Assembly (NCBI RefSeq): GCF_000003605.2
Contig: NW_003105111.1
Span: 386,738 to 430,380 of the forward strand
Origin: Saccoglossus kowalevskii
Taxonomy: Eukaryota > Hemichordata > Enteropneusta > Harrimaniidae
Direction of reading: 5' to 3'
DNA: 43,643 bases
In this document: positions 23,201 to 35,147 of the stretch, piece by piece
How the letters are laid out: every line of letters begins with the position of its first letter
How positions within the stretch are numbered: the stretch's first letter is position 1
Position numbers and translations under genes: made by a program
Notes under the pieces: model-generated
Seen by the model: only the letters and a program-made list of their open reading frames with translations
The model's database searches: none
Told to the model about the DNA's origin: nothing

Positions 23201-26200
23201 TGCTTCTTTGCTTTTTGATTTCTAAGTGATTTCAAACAAAGATTCCCTTGTGCACAGCGTCATTAAATATCACCATACATTGATATCAAATCAGCATATA
23301 CTTGTTTTATAAATTCTTGTACTGTACCTTTTTGTGCTTCGCACACGGGAGTCAAAAATTAACTTACTGTAGAATACTTTATTTTCGCTTGGAATTTATT
23401 TTCGCTATTTTCGCTGAAGGGATGATTCCGTGAAAATAAAATCCAGCGGATATACTTTTTTCCCTATATTTCACATTAAACTCATGAAAAATCAGTGAAA
23501 ATAAATTCCAAGCAAAACGCCCAAAAAGCCTTTTCAGCGAAAATTAATTCCAGCAAAAATAAAGTATTCCACGGTATATGCAATGAAAGGTATAGACTTG
23601 TAATATCCATCAATCCAACTTGTTATCACATGACCAACTCTGATTACCCAATCACGGAGGAAATACAATTTTTCTTTTTTAGCATATGCTAATTTATTCT
23701 GATTACAAGTCAGTGGTCTTTGCGCAGCAGGTGATCAAATGTCATGTGAACAATCAATGTACTACCGATAATATTATGATTGCCCCCCCCCCTCCGTGAT
23801 GTTTACAATAGTTTGCATTTTCCTTTTTAAAACTGTTGCTATACGTCAACCCATTGCCTCATTTGCACAGGTTTATGCCTGCATTGGTGTGTCCGAACAA
23901 TATTCTCTCCCAAACTTAATTCACCTGCATTTCTACTAGTTTTTGCTTGCATGCTGATTCTGCATAAAATTACTGCATGTACTTGGCTAGCTGCATGGAA
24001 TGCTGGTGTCAATATTTGTTTGAACACCGATCCTGCCAGTGCCATGAACTTTTACAATGACTTGACCGAGTAATTTGGTTAAAGGCGACAGTTATTGTCT
24101 CATGAAACGGTGATTAATACATGTATGCGCATGCTAATGCTGTAACGTTCTTGTCTAAAACGTGAATAAATAAACCAAAATGTTTATCTCTCCTTTCAGG
24201 TGAAACACGAAGGCCCCGAAGTGACGAGAGCTTTCTTTAATTGGTACTACTGGGCTATTAACGTTGGTTCGTTAATTGCCCTCGGCGTTGTAGCGTACAT
24301 ACAACAGAACGTCAATTTCTTCCTTGGGTTTTTACTCCCAGCAGGAGCCATAGCTGTAGCGTTTATAGTGTTCTTTCTCGGCAGAGTGTGCTACGTGGTG
24401 AAGAGGCCGGCCGGCAGTGTCTTGACGAATACTTGTCGGATTATCTGTACTGCGTTCCGAAACAGAAAACGAAGACAGGAGTATTTAATTGATCAGTAAG
24501 TTAAAAATGCTAATGTGTAAATACTTTTGTCGTTTGCTTGTCCTTTTTATTTGCATATTATCGACTCTTTTACTGTCAACTTTTGTCACCTTCCACAATA
24601 TACTTCTGTTTAGTCTGCATATTAGCAACTCTTGTAAATTTTGTCATTTTCAACAAAATAGCTGTATCTGTGCATATCAATTAGGTAATTAGCATATTAA
24701 CTTTTGTTACCTTCCACAAAGAAGTTATTATTTAGTACATATTACTTAATAGATGATTTGTAATCTTCAACCCTTTTACTCCCATAAAGTTTTGTCACCT
24801 TGCACAAAATAGTTTGATTCACTGATTGTGCATATTAATTAGATAATTAGCATATCATTAACCCTTTCTTTACATTGATAAATTTTGTCATCAGAATTCA
24901 AAATCTTTGCATACACATAAACTGTAATCGTATATGTCATCGTAATAACCATAAATCTATATTTTTACGGCCGTCAATTTGATTGTGTTTCTTTGTTTTA
25001 TTCTGCCTTTCAGTGATTCCTATGATCTGAATCCCTCGCCTTCGTTTCTTGACATGGCAAAGATACGCTATGGCGGTTGTTTTCACGAGAGCAGCGTGGA
25101 GGATGTGAAAGCATTAAGTAAAGTTATACCGGTGTTTATTTCACTCATTCCGTACTGGATGGTGTACTTTCAGGTAAACTTTTAGTAGCACATTTGTGAA
25201 TCTGTATCAGTAGTCATATGAGGAGCATTTTTTTAAATTACCAAAAATGTGGTTATTCGAGCAGAACCGTGGAGTGTTCGGGAAAAGTCCAAATGTTATT
25301 TTATGATTTTTCATTTTGTTACCTTGTCCGTACTATCAAAGATGGAAGGGAAAGGTATATTAAGGGAAAAATTTTGTCCGGCGTTGTCGTCGTCGTTGTT
25401 GTCGTCGTCGTTAATAATTGTTATTGTGTGCATAATAACTTTACTAATTCTATTCCAAACTTTATCAAACTTGGTCACATTATTCATCAGTATAAAGTCT
25501 TCCCTGAGTTTGAACAACAGATGTCCTGTATGAAAATATCATGCAAAAATTGAGAAAATATGATAAAATATTTTCAACTTGACTGTTTCAAATTTTCGCT
25601 GAAAAGGCTTTTTAGGCGTTTTGTGTGGAATTTATTTTCACTGATTTTTGATGAGTTTAATGTGAAATATAGGGAAAAAAGTATATTCGCTGGATTTTAT
25701 TTTCACGGAAACATTCCAAGCGAAAATAAAGTATTCTACAGTAAGTTGATTTGCATACAAAGCAGAGCTTGCAACATGATTTTTTTTTACTTTCATATAA
25801 TACAGTAGTCACACAATGAGGCAGTTCATATTTGTCTCAGTGAATCATTAATATTTGACAGACACCTGTACAAAATACTTGGACTAAAGCCAGCTAAATT
25901 TTTCTGTTATCTTGCATGTTTTATGAATCTATTCACATCTAAATGCAGCACTTTTTTTTTTGCAATGAGACATTTGTTTTTATTCTAAAATATCTGAATT
26001 ACTTTGAATAAAGCTGGAAATTATGTTCCTTAAAATAATTAAACAAATAAGGCATGTTTTTGTAAGATAATTACATCTTTTAAGGACATTCGGTAGACTG
26101 ATTCCCCACTGTTGGTTCAACCCCAAAACTTGTTTGTATTCAAAATTAATTATGACAATGCATATTTATATTGAAACAAACTATGATAAAGGGAATTATA

Positions 26201-29200
26201 TTATATAACAAAGGGCAAGGTCACCAGAGTTCAACTATGTTTTAGTAATGATATCAAAAAAAATATAACCATGAAAATTGACTGTCAAGCAGTCTGTGAT
26301 CTCAAGATGCCTTGTCAATGCAAACCATCAAATGTCTGTGTTACTATAGTAACCATGATCAGTGTTACACCTGATCAAATTAAAGTAGACATCACTGCCC
26401 ATGATAAAAAAAAAACGTTGAATATACTGGGAGCTTGCATTTTGTAGTTGGTGGTTTGAAACCTAAAATTGTTTTTTTTTCCTTTCTTAGATGCAAACTA
26501 CATTTTTGTTACAAGGTTTACATATGAGGGTATCTGGTCCGAATGAGAATCTGACGACAACACCATCGAACATGTGTAGCATTGAGCATGAACACGATTA
26601 CCCAGACAGTGTTATACATTTTTCTAAAGATTTCCAGGTAGGAAATTTAAGCTGTAATTCGTTCGTCTATTGACGCTGCGGTTTCTTTTGCTGATTTTGT
26701 TCTGATTTATATTGCCTGATTCAAGTTTTAAATTTCAACTTACCCAGCAAATATTATTACACTATTAATATTATTACATGAATATATTGCCAAACATTAC
26801 CAGATTACTCCTTCCAAGGTATGTTTTTTCACGATATTGATTTGTATTTTTATCAACTGTTGGCTCTGAATGCTAATGGCCACCATTGTAACAAGATGTT
26901 ATGTTGAACTATGACCCTCCCTCATGAATATTAAGTAGCTAGATTACTGCGCTTGTTTATTGTCTTGTGAGCCATTGATGGACGCAGCATGGTCTGTATT
27001 TGTTTACCAACTATACAGAATAAACCCAGTGAGTTACACCATAAGGTATTCAGTTATTAATACCGTTAAAGTCCTAATATAAACCGCATACGTAATAGTA
27101 ACCGCACCCCCAATTCCGGCTTCGGGGTTAATGAGTTCTTAACAAAAATAGAAAACTTGAAAAGTATCTATTACTAACCGCACCCCCAATTCAACAAGAC
27201 CGTGACTGACTTCGATGTTTCAACCAGCTGTTCCAAAACGGCATTGTTCCTAATCCTATTCATTTGTTTCGACAACATGCCTAAAAATATTCACACCTAT
27301 TTATTGTTTAGCGGTGATAAGATGTCAGACAGGCAATGAAACTGCTTTTGTTCTGGCGGCGACCTCTGTCAATACTCTTTCTGAATATGTCTGTGTTTCG
27401 TAAGTTTTAGACAATGAGCTTTTATCACCGTAAAAGTGTTAAACTGAGCATTGAAGAATAATTTATCTTTCGAAAACAAATAATTTCTTGATTTAAAAAA
27501 AAAATCATGCCGTTTTCCCATGGAAATCAAAGGCAAAAGATCGCACTACATTATCGGTAAATCTCTTCCGTGTTGCGTTCACCATGAGGTCGCTGAATTG
27601 TCATTATCGATAGCATAGAAGAACGTGTTATCCATGCTATCGATAAAGAGCCATTGCTCGAAACGTCTAGCTATTTTTAATAGTTATTTAGGACTACGAT
27701 TACTAAATATTATCTTCTATATATCATATTTATCAGTCCAAGCAGCGTTTATTTATTTATGAACTGTCATTAACATATTTAAATGAGCTATGTAATTTAG
27801 ACACGTGGGCACCATCCAGCATTTTGATTGGTTAATTAGCGACTTGACCTATCCGGTCAATAATACGTCACGTGAGCATTCAAAAGCATGGCGGATATCG
27901 TATCGGCTGTTTACATGTGACTGAAATCATTCGCTTACGGGGAAACTAAGTTGAATTTTACTTGCATTTTATAACAATTCAACGAATTTATTTTTCGTGC
28001 GTTATTTATTGTAATCACTACTAAATAATAATCACCAATATCAACACTTCGAAAACAAGTAAGTTATTCACTTGTGACCAGCAGCATGGCCGGATCGAGC
28101 TACCGTTATGTGATCATTTGCTACTAAGCAGTGCATTCGTGTTTTTATTTGAAACTTCTGTTAGAATATACTTTTCGTTACCAAGAAAATTAAAAAAATA
28201 AATGCGGCACAGATCTAGAAGCAGTACCTACACACGAATTGGTGACGTCATAAAATACATGACCTTCAATCGGGGTCGTTTCCTCGGTATATACGAATTG
28301 GTATATACAAATTACAATAAAGATACTTAAGACATTACACATAAGGTAAAACAAATCACGTGACAATATAATGATAATAACGGTAATAAATCCTAGCTTA
28401 ACAGTTGAACAGAACGNNNNNNNNNNNNNNNNNNNNNNNNNNNNNNNNNNNNNNNNNNNNNNNNNNATCCAGCATTTTGATTGGTTAATTAGCGACTTGA
28501 CCTATCCGGTCAATAATACGTCACGTGAGCATTCAAAAGCATGGCGGATATCGTATCGGCTGTTTACATGTGACTGAAATCATTCGCTTACGGGGAAACT
28601 AAGTTGAATTTTACTTGCATTTTATAACAATTCAACGAATTTATTTTTCGTGCGTTATTGTAATCACTACTAAATAATAATCACCAATATCAACACTTCG
28701 AAAACAAGTAAGTTATTCACTTGTGACCCGCAGCATGGCCGGATCGAGCTTACCGTTCTGTGATCATTTGCTACTAAGCAGTGCATTCGTGTTTTTATTT
28801 GAAACTTCTGTTAGAATTTACTTTTCGTTACCAAGAAAATTAAAAAAAATAAATGCATATTACATTAAAAATACTGAGTATTTTTTGTATCATGTGGAAA
28901 TTTTTTTTGATTGACTGTAATTTTTCAACATTTCGTAACGCCTATTTTAGAACCAAAATAAGGCCTTTCACTCTTCCCCGACGCCTATTCAAGAGATTGT
29001 ACAGTGTATTGTTTGTTTTGTGCATGTGTTGTGGAAAAAAATGACCACGCCCATTTAGTGATTGCAATATGTACGTAATAGAAACCGCACCCCGAACTTG
29101 AGCTTTTGATCCCAATTTTTAAATTGATACATTGTAATATAAACCGCGGTTTATAATAGGACTTTAACGGTACATGCAAGCAGCATTTGAAACAAGCGTC

Positions 29201-31630
29201 TGTAATGGTATTTGTTTCTATTATCTCAGTTTCCTGCAGCATGGTTAACGCTGTTCGATGTCGTACTTTTACTAATACTGATACCAGTTATGGATCGGGT
29301 AATCTATCCCTGCTTAGACAAACGTGGCTGCCATTTATCCATGTTGAAGCGGATTGCGATCGGGATGATATTTAGTGTACTTGCCATGATATGTGCCGGA
29401 GGTCTAGAGATCATACGGAAGAATTGTTGGGAGAATGATGACGATTGCAAGTGGACTGAAGAGATCAGTGGAACGGAATACCAGGCGGCCAAGCTGTGGA
29501 TATTTTGGCAGATTCCCCAGTATACGTTGATTGGTATTAGTGAGGTGTTTGCTAGCGTAGCAGGTAAGTTGGGAATTAGAAGATTCACCAGTGATTAATA
29601 AAATGTGGTGGACGGTGATTACTGACAGATAGTTTTGGCTTTGCAACTCTCCATTGACCTCACCAATTGATTTGTAGCTTTCATTTTATTAGTCCCCCCT
29701 CGGACAAAGTCCGAAAATGGGGACTTATAATTCGGTCTCTGTCTGTTAGTCTGTGCGTCCGTCCGTCCGTCCGGAGTCATATCTCAGAATCCCTTGGGAC
29801 GATTCCGTTCATTCTTTGCATGTGCCTAGTACTTTATGTGGGACATATGCACATGCAGTGGTTTAGCGATTTGATTCAAAATGGCCGACTGGCAGCCATC
29901 TTGTTTTTTGAAAATGTTGTATTTTGGACATCCTTTCTCAGTTTTGATTCAAACTTGGTACATAGATTATACATGTTAGATTACATGTCCATGACGATTT
30001 ATTTCACAATTGGATCAAAGACGGCCGACTGGCAGCCATCTTGTTTTTTGAAAATGTCATATTTTGAACATGCTTTGTCAGTTTTCGTTCAAATTTAGTA
30101 CTTAGATCATACATGTTAGGATACATGTCCCCGACCGTCCATGAGTTCCTGAGTCTGTCTGTCCGTCCGACCGTCAGTCTGTCCAACGTCATATTTCAGA
30201 ATCCTGTGGACAGATTCCGTTCATTCTTTGCATGTGCCTAGTACCTTATGTGGGACATATGCACATGCAGTGGTTTAGCGATTCGATTCGAAATAGCCGA
30301 CTGGCAGCCATCTTGTTTTTTGAAAATGTTGTATTTTGGACATCTTTCTCAGTTTTCATTCAAACTTGGTACATAGATTATACATGTTAGATTACATGTC
30401 CATGACGATTTATTTCACAATTGGATCAAAGACGGCCGACTGGCAGCCATCTTGTTTTTTGAAAATGTCGTATTTTGGACATGCTTTGTCAGTTTTCGTT
30501 CAAATTTAGTACTTAGATCATACATGTTAGGATACATGTCCCCGACCGTCCATGAGTTCCTGAGTCTGTCCGTCCGACCGTCAGTCTGTCCAACGTCATA
30601 TTTCAGAATCCTGTGGACTGATTCCGTTCATTCTTTGCATGTGCCTAGTACCTAATGTGGGACATATGCACATGCAGTGGTTTAGCGATTCGATTCAAAA
30701 TGGCCGACTGGCAGCCATCTTGTTTTTTGAAAATGTTGTATTTTGGACATGCTTTGTCAGTTGTCATTCAAACTTGGTACATAGATTATACATGTTAGGA
30801 TACATGTCCATGATGATTTATTTCGCAATTGGATCAAAGATGGTCGACTGGCAGGCATCTTGTTTTTGTTTTTTTTATGCGGTATCTTGGGCGTGCTCTG
30901 TCAGTTTTCATTCAAATTTGGCACATACATGTACTTTATACATGTTAGGATGCATGTCCATGATATTATATATATATATACCGGGTATATACGTACTACA
31001 GGTAGACCTCTTGCAGATTTGTTCATTTTCTAATAATATCTTCAACTCCTTATATGAAATGTATATTGCTAACAGAGGATGAGCTATCTACGTCAATCAT
31101 AAATTCTCTTTATTATCTTCCTCATCAAGACATATTTTTGAAAAATTGTTTGAAAATCTTGCTGTGAATAGACGTTATCAATGTACTGGAAAAGACTGAA
31201 GTGCGACATGCACACGAGTAAATAACTAAATAATAATTATTTTACTGTTGTTGTTGCAGGACTGGAGTTTGCTTATTCCAACTCACCCAAGTCAATGCAA
31301 GGTCTTATAATGGGACTCTTCTGTCTCTCCAGCGGCATTGGCTCATTCCTCGGCTCAGGACTACTTTTTTTGGTCTCGCTACCGAAGATAAACTGGATGA
31401 AAAAACTAGATGGCGGCAACATCAACCACAGTAACTTGGAAAATTATTTCTTTCTTCTTGGTGGAATACAGTTTGTTACTTTATTATTTTTTGTGTTCTT
31501 AAGTCGAAGGTCCAACGAAAAGGAAAAAAGCGATGAAAGGGAGAGAAGTGGAAGAATAAACGATTACTTAGGGGAGTCTAGCACCCCTAGGTCCTCACAA
31601 AGAGAGAGATACAGTTCGTATAATAGTTGA
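20217..31630 (+). CDS. POT-family proton-coupled peptide/histidine transporter, SLC15A3/SLC15A4-like (6 exons)
   Basis: Exons: 20217-20777, 24200-24495, 25014-25173, 26491-26637, 29230-29563, 31260-31630. All borders are gt..ag and the phases join to 1869 nt, that is 622 residues plus stop; human SLC15A4 is somewhat shorter. The product is a 12-helix major-facilitator protein that in vertebrates moves histidine and di/tripeptides with protons out of lysosomes. Visible features are a short cytosolic N-terminus with an acidic dileucine signal EKRPLL (residues 5-10) and the POT proton-coupling motif ExxER (Glu40, Glu43, Arg44) in helix 1. GADQ (184-187) is followed by the PTR2 signature [12 protein letters not shown] (199-210), and later come [23 protein letters not shown] and [11 protein letters not shown]. 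Between TTTP and FPAAW there is an insertion of about 28 residues relative to vertebrate SLC15A4, encoded by exon 4, presumably in a luminal loop. The Ser/Arg-rich C-terminal tail is hydrophilic. The start has A at -3. Which of SLC15A3 or A4 is the true orthologue cannot be decided here; the exon content favours A4-like. Introns carry many MITEs. Confidence 0.93.
22250..22402. mobile_element. Foldback/MITE element with ~54-bp inverted arms
   Basis: The left arm starts GTATAATA and the right arm ends TATTATAC. The arms pair over about 54 bp with a few mismatches, including an exact 19-bp core ATACCTCAAAGTATGCACT (22275-22293, inverted at 22359-22377). The short GC-richer loop lies between. The element is within intron 1 of the transporter gene and has no coding capacity. 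Confidence 0.75.
23365..23576. mobile_element. ~210-bp MITE family (TACTGTAGAATACTTTATTTT ends), copy A
   Basis: The left end is TACTGTAGAATACTTTATTT; the right end AAATAAAGTATTCCACGGTA is its inverted counterpart. The interior has GTGAAAATAAAATCCAGCGG and further GCGAAAAT/ATTTTCGC modules. It is in intron 1 of the transporter. Related copies occur at 25594-25744, 32038-32243, 35148-35364 and, more diverged, 42410-42624. Confidence 0.8.
24560..24880. repeat. Degenerate minisatellite in transporter intron 2
   Basis: The phrase TTTTGTCACCTTCCACAA recurs with changes at 24581, about 24636, 24712 and 24790, with interleaved GCATATTAATTAGATAATTAGCAT blocks. The spacing is about 55-80 bp. No coding content. 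Confidence 0.55.
25379..25412. repeat. (GTC/GTT)n trinucleotide tract
   Basis: A short imperfect run of GTCGTC/GTTGTC units in intron 3 of the transporter. Confidence 0.8.
25594..25744. mobile_element. ~210-bp MITE family, copy B (left-truncated)
   Basis: This copy is in the opposite orientation to copy A. It has ATTTTCGCTGAAAAGGC, TGATTTTTGATGAGTTTAAT, ATATTCGCTGGATTTTATTT and the intact end AAATAAAGTATTCTACAGTA. The other terminal repeat is missing or unrecognisable. It lies in intron 3 of the transporter. Confidence 0.75.
27604..27646. repeat. Perfect 13-bp inverted repeat (TTATCGATAGCAT)
   Basis: TTATCGATAGCAT at 27604-27616 is followed after 17 nt by its exact complement ATGCTATCGATAA (27634-27646). 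It lies inside the 2.1-kb transposon and could be a hairpin or a protein-binding site. Confidence 0.8.
27814..28205 (+). repeat. ~390-bp duplicated segment, copy 1
   Basis: Nearly identical to 28467-28856, with a few substitutions and small indels (for example a 4-bp difference in a TTATTTATTG/TTATTG run). The copy pair brackets the 50-N gap. Confidence 0.9.
28417..28466. other. Assembly gap (exactly 50 N)
   Basis: A run of exactly 50 unknown bases, probably a placeholder rather than a measured distance. Confidence 0.99.
28467..28856 (+). repeat. ~390-bp duplicated segment, copy 2
   Basis: Second copy of 27814-28205. It begins at the very first base after the gap, so its left part may continue into unsequenced DNA. 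Confidence 0.9.
29691..30990 (+). repeat. Tandem ~410-bp repeat array headed by a 35-nt hairpin
   Basis: About three units start at TCATAT(C/T)TCAGAATCC (29777, 30190, 30596; periods 413 and 406). Each contains two copies of a subrepeat, ATGGCCGACTGGCAGCCATC, 141 bp apart (29881/30022, 30294/30435, 30699/30840). The array opens with a hairpin at 29691-29725 (AGTCCCC pairing GGGGACT, CGGAC pairing GTCCG over an AAA loop) and a (GTCC)n run. Open frames of up to 147 codons here reflect the repeat and are not genes. The array fills intron 5 of the transporter. Confidence 0.88.
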
Positions 31631-31849
31631 ACAAATATATACTTTGTAGCAAGTATTTCAATATTACACTTGCTTTATAGGGTAGTTGAAAATGTGGCTC
31701 ATTTTCACATAATTTATGTTCCAAAGCGATAAATCCACAATTTAAAAAAAAATTTGGATACAAGAAAATGGTTTGTTATTAAAAATTGGACGACTCCCTT
31801 GTTCTTGTAGCTACATTCATTTTTGAGGGTATTAGTAGATTTTGTTTTT

Positions 31850-31960
31850 AGCTCCGCTGTCAACAAAGTCGACACAGTGGAGCTGTTCATATTACTGATT
31901 GTCTGTTGTCGTTGTCGTCGTCCGTCGTCAACTTTACAATTTCAACTTCTTCAAAACCGT
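31850..31960 (+). repeat. Hairpin-headed dispersed repeat (AGCTCC..GGAGCT type)
   Basis: A 35-nt hairpin (31850-31884; AGCTCC pairs GGAGCT, centre ACAAAGTC) is followed by a GTTGTCGTCGTCCGTCGTC tract and AACTTCTTCAAAACCGTAAG. The architecture and length equal those of the hairpin heading the array at 29691. The right limit is unclear. Confidence 0.6.
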
Positions 31961-32037
31961 AAGTCAGAATATTTTTACTGAATATTTTGCAGGAAATGTA
32001 TGTTGGTTGTGGATAATGGGGACACAATTTACAACAG

Positions 32038-32243
32038 TACTATAAAGTACTTTATTTTAGCTGGAGTTAATTTTTGCTGAAAAGACTTTTTGGTTTTCTG
32101 TATGTAATTTATTTTCACTGATTTCTGATTCTGATTGAATGTAAACTATAGGAAAAAAAAGGTATATTCGCTGGATTTTATTTTCACTGAATCATTCCTT
32201 TGGAGAAAATTAATTCCAATCAAAAATAAAGTATTTTACAGTA
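32038..32243. mobile_element. ~210-bp MITE family, copy C
   Basis: The left end includes AAAGTACTTTATTTTAGCTGG and the right end AAATAAAGTATTTTACAGTA. The interior has TATATTCGCTGGATTTTATT as in copies B and D. It lies just downstream of the transporter gene. Confidence 0.75.
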
Positions 32244-35147
32244 TAGTAGTATGATAAGAGTGTGACAAGAGTATAATCATGAACGAAGAAATTTTTTTTT
32301 TTTTTATACGAGCATTCTCGGATAATTATGCTGTATTTTCTTGCCATAAAATGAATGAACACATTATGAAATCCACCCACTAGGTATTTATTAAAAATTG
32401 CAAACACTAAATAGTGTTTGTCACGATTACAAGATCTTACTGAAAATAGAAATGTTCACGTATCATAAAACTGGGTACACCACGTGACAGGATCACTCAA
32501 ATGAAGACGGTGTGTGCAGATAATTAAAACTTGTTCAACGCAAATTGCGTTACTTTGCTGTGATTTACTGTGATTTGTTGTGAATCTCAAAGAAGTTTAT
32601 TCTCTGAACAAAGATCTGGAGAAATTATTTTAGTGCCCGACGAATTATAAATATGTCTGTCGTTATTTAGTTTCGGATTCAAACTTCTGCATGAATAATT
32701 AATCATATGACATAATGCTTTGTGACGAACGTTTGTTTCCTGCCAACCATGAGTGAATATTTGTGGTAAAAATATTAATAAGCATCTTGGATATTAATCC
32801 TTGGATTGCAATGATTTTTTTCAACTAAAATTATTGTGCAACATTTTTTAAGATACTTTTCCATAATTTGTTAATTTTGGACAAAAAGGGACATGCTTTA
32901 CGACTGCCAATTGGTTCTGACAAAAATTGTTAAAAAAATTATGAAAAAAAGTAATGCAAGATTATTTTATGAAATGTGACAAAACTTGAAGGGTCAAAGG
33001 TCAAATAGCTTATAACTACCTTTTCATACATAATTGAATCCACTGTATTTTGGTTGTGACTATTTGGGTGGGGTGGTAGTAATGGTGGTGGTTGTAGTGG
33101 TGATGGGGGCGGGGCTGTTGTTAATTTATAATTTATTTAGCATGGGCAATGTTTTTGCTGTTTTTATTTCAGTCATTTGATAGTAGTGTTTACCTATATG
33201 AAGGCTTACAGTATGGTTTTCTCACAACTTATCATTCTTATTACATTTGTATCACACATTTACCATATTAGGCTTGTTTATTTATTGCATTGCGGTCACA
33301 TATATATCAATTTCGCATCACGCATAAATTATATAAATTATATTTCTATCACGTTTACAACTCGTATTTGCATTTCAACCACTAAAGTAGCGCTCTACTT
33401 TGAGAAAAAGCAAACATCATTGTATGACTTCTACGATCTCCTATGTCTGTGAGTTCATTTCTTTAACCTTTTCACCACTAGACTTTCTCGCCCAATTTAT
33501 TCGGCACTTTTTTTTTTTCTTATATTCTTCATTATTTCTGAAAATGATCCCTAATTTTAGCACGGACAGACAAAATTTGAATAAATTTTTCAGTTTTTAC
33601 TCAAAAAATTGTTGCTATTTACTATAAGACTATAAATGGGACTATTTTGTGAATTTGAGATGAAAAGAGGGAACTCGTGGTGGAACGGTTAAGGAAATTA
33701 TTTAATATTAAATGTAAAATAGCATGGCTATTTGATCACCAGAGCACTGGAATAAAATTCGCGATCAAAATGCGCGATATGTAAACGTGATAAATGGGCG
33801 ATGGTTTGGTTTTTGAAGAGAATATGCAGGTGATTTAAAGAAAGTAGTTATTTGATACACACATTTTTGATTGCCTGTGGATGTAAAAAAACTTTTAGAA
33901 TAAATTGTAGATTCAAATTCAAACAAAAGGTGGTGATTCGCTATTGGCTAGTTTGCTGCTGATTGGAAGTAGCTAAGGTAATTTTGAAATTATATTTATT
34001 CGCACATCCGAGGTCAAAATCACAGATGCTGTGATTGGTTGAACGTTTTTTAACTGCCATTTTAAGTTTCTAAATGTCATTTGTACATTGATAAATTAAC
34101 CGTAAACCACATCCATAGGTAATCCCAAATGAATGTACTGTATTTACTCTATTAATAGCACATGCACTAACATAAATTATGGAGGTGTTTGACTGTTCAG
34201 AAAATATTATGATTCAATATACAGTAAATGTTTCTATTGGGTTTACATGCACTTTTATTGAAGGCGCGCTTGGTTATATGTACCATCAATATTGATAATG
34301 TTTAACAGAGAATCAAGAGAACCACAATTATTTCTGTTTCTCATTATTTGTTGTAATATTCTTGATATTTAAATTAATTTGGCATAAAATACGCACAAAA
34401 GTATTAAATGCACTGTTTACAATAGTTGCTATAGAGACGAGATTCAGTCTGTATCATTACACAACTGTATATATACCAGCATTTCAATCCAAAGACTTGT
34501 AAATACAGCATAAATAAAACTAAAAATGTTTGTTTTTTATAATTTACAATTATATAAACGAAAATACATGTAGATGGAAGAGTAATAAAATTATTTTTTT
34601 TGGAGTTCAAGAAGCATTACATCTTTTGTTGATTGCCTTTTGATCGTGTATGCTAGTGTGTCAATCATATGTACAGTTTTTTTTCAGTTTGCCACGTTCT
34701 ACAAAAAAATAAAATTTAGTAATTAAAATTTATCATTAACTTTAAAAAAAAATGGCTGGTTGTCGTAGATATTATAAATTAATTGTTCTGTAGTATACTG
34801 AACAATCATGTTTTTGTTTGTACAATAGCAAGGAGCAAATATTTTGACAAAACAAAATTAAAAATTCATAAATGTGTAACTTTTAATATCAGAGTCCACT
34901 TTTGTTGACTTTCAGAAATTAAACCAACATTATTTTTTTTCAAAAATTATAGAAAAATGTGCAAAATAAATCAGTTATCACGAAAAATTATAGTTTGTGA
35001 TGGATCTTGAAAGTGAAGTGTAATTTTAATTAAGTGTTCAAGTTCTTCCAAGCAACTACAAAGCATCACAATAACAAGAAGTGGTGACTTTGATTCAGGT
35101 GACAATCAGTCTGACTTGATTTATAGAGGGGGGGGGGGATAAATACT

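Larger units (their letters stand above)
27063..29170. mobile_element. ~2.1-kb terminal-inverted-repeat DNA transposon, TA-flanked, non-autonomous
   Basis: The left end CCGTTAAAGTCCTAATATAA and the right end, read on the other strand as CCGTTAAAGTCCTATTATAA, match over at least 25 bp, each bordered by TA (27061-27062 and 29171-29172) as in Tc1/mariner-like insertions. Just inside both ends lies a direct CGTAATAG-AACCGCACCCC block. The interior has a roughly 390-bp duplicated segment and a 50-N gap, and no transposase frame is visible in the part that was sequenced. The element fills most of intron 4 of the transporter and ends 57 nt before the exon 5 acceptor. Confidence 0.78.

Noticed and set aside
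30639-31082. 147-codon open frame in the transporter intron
   Set aside because: It overlaps the ~410-bp tandem array, and the same peptide recurs in the other units with stops; repeat-derived.
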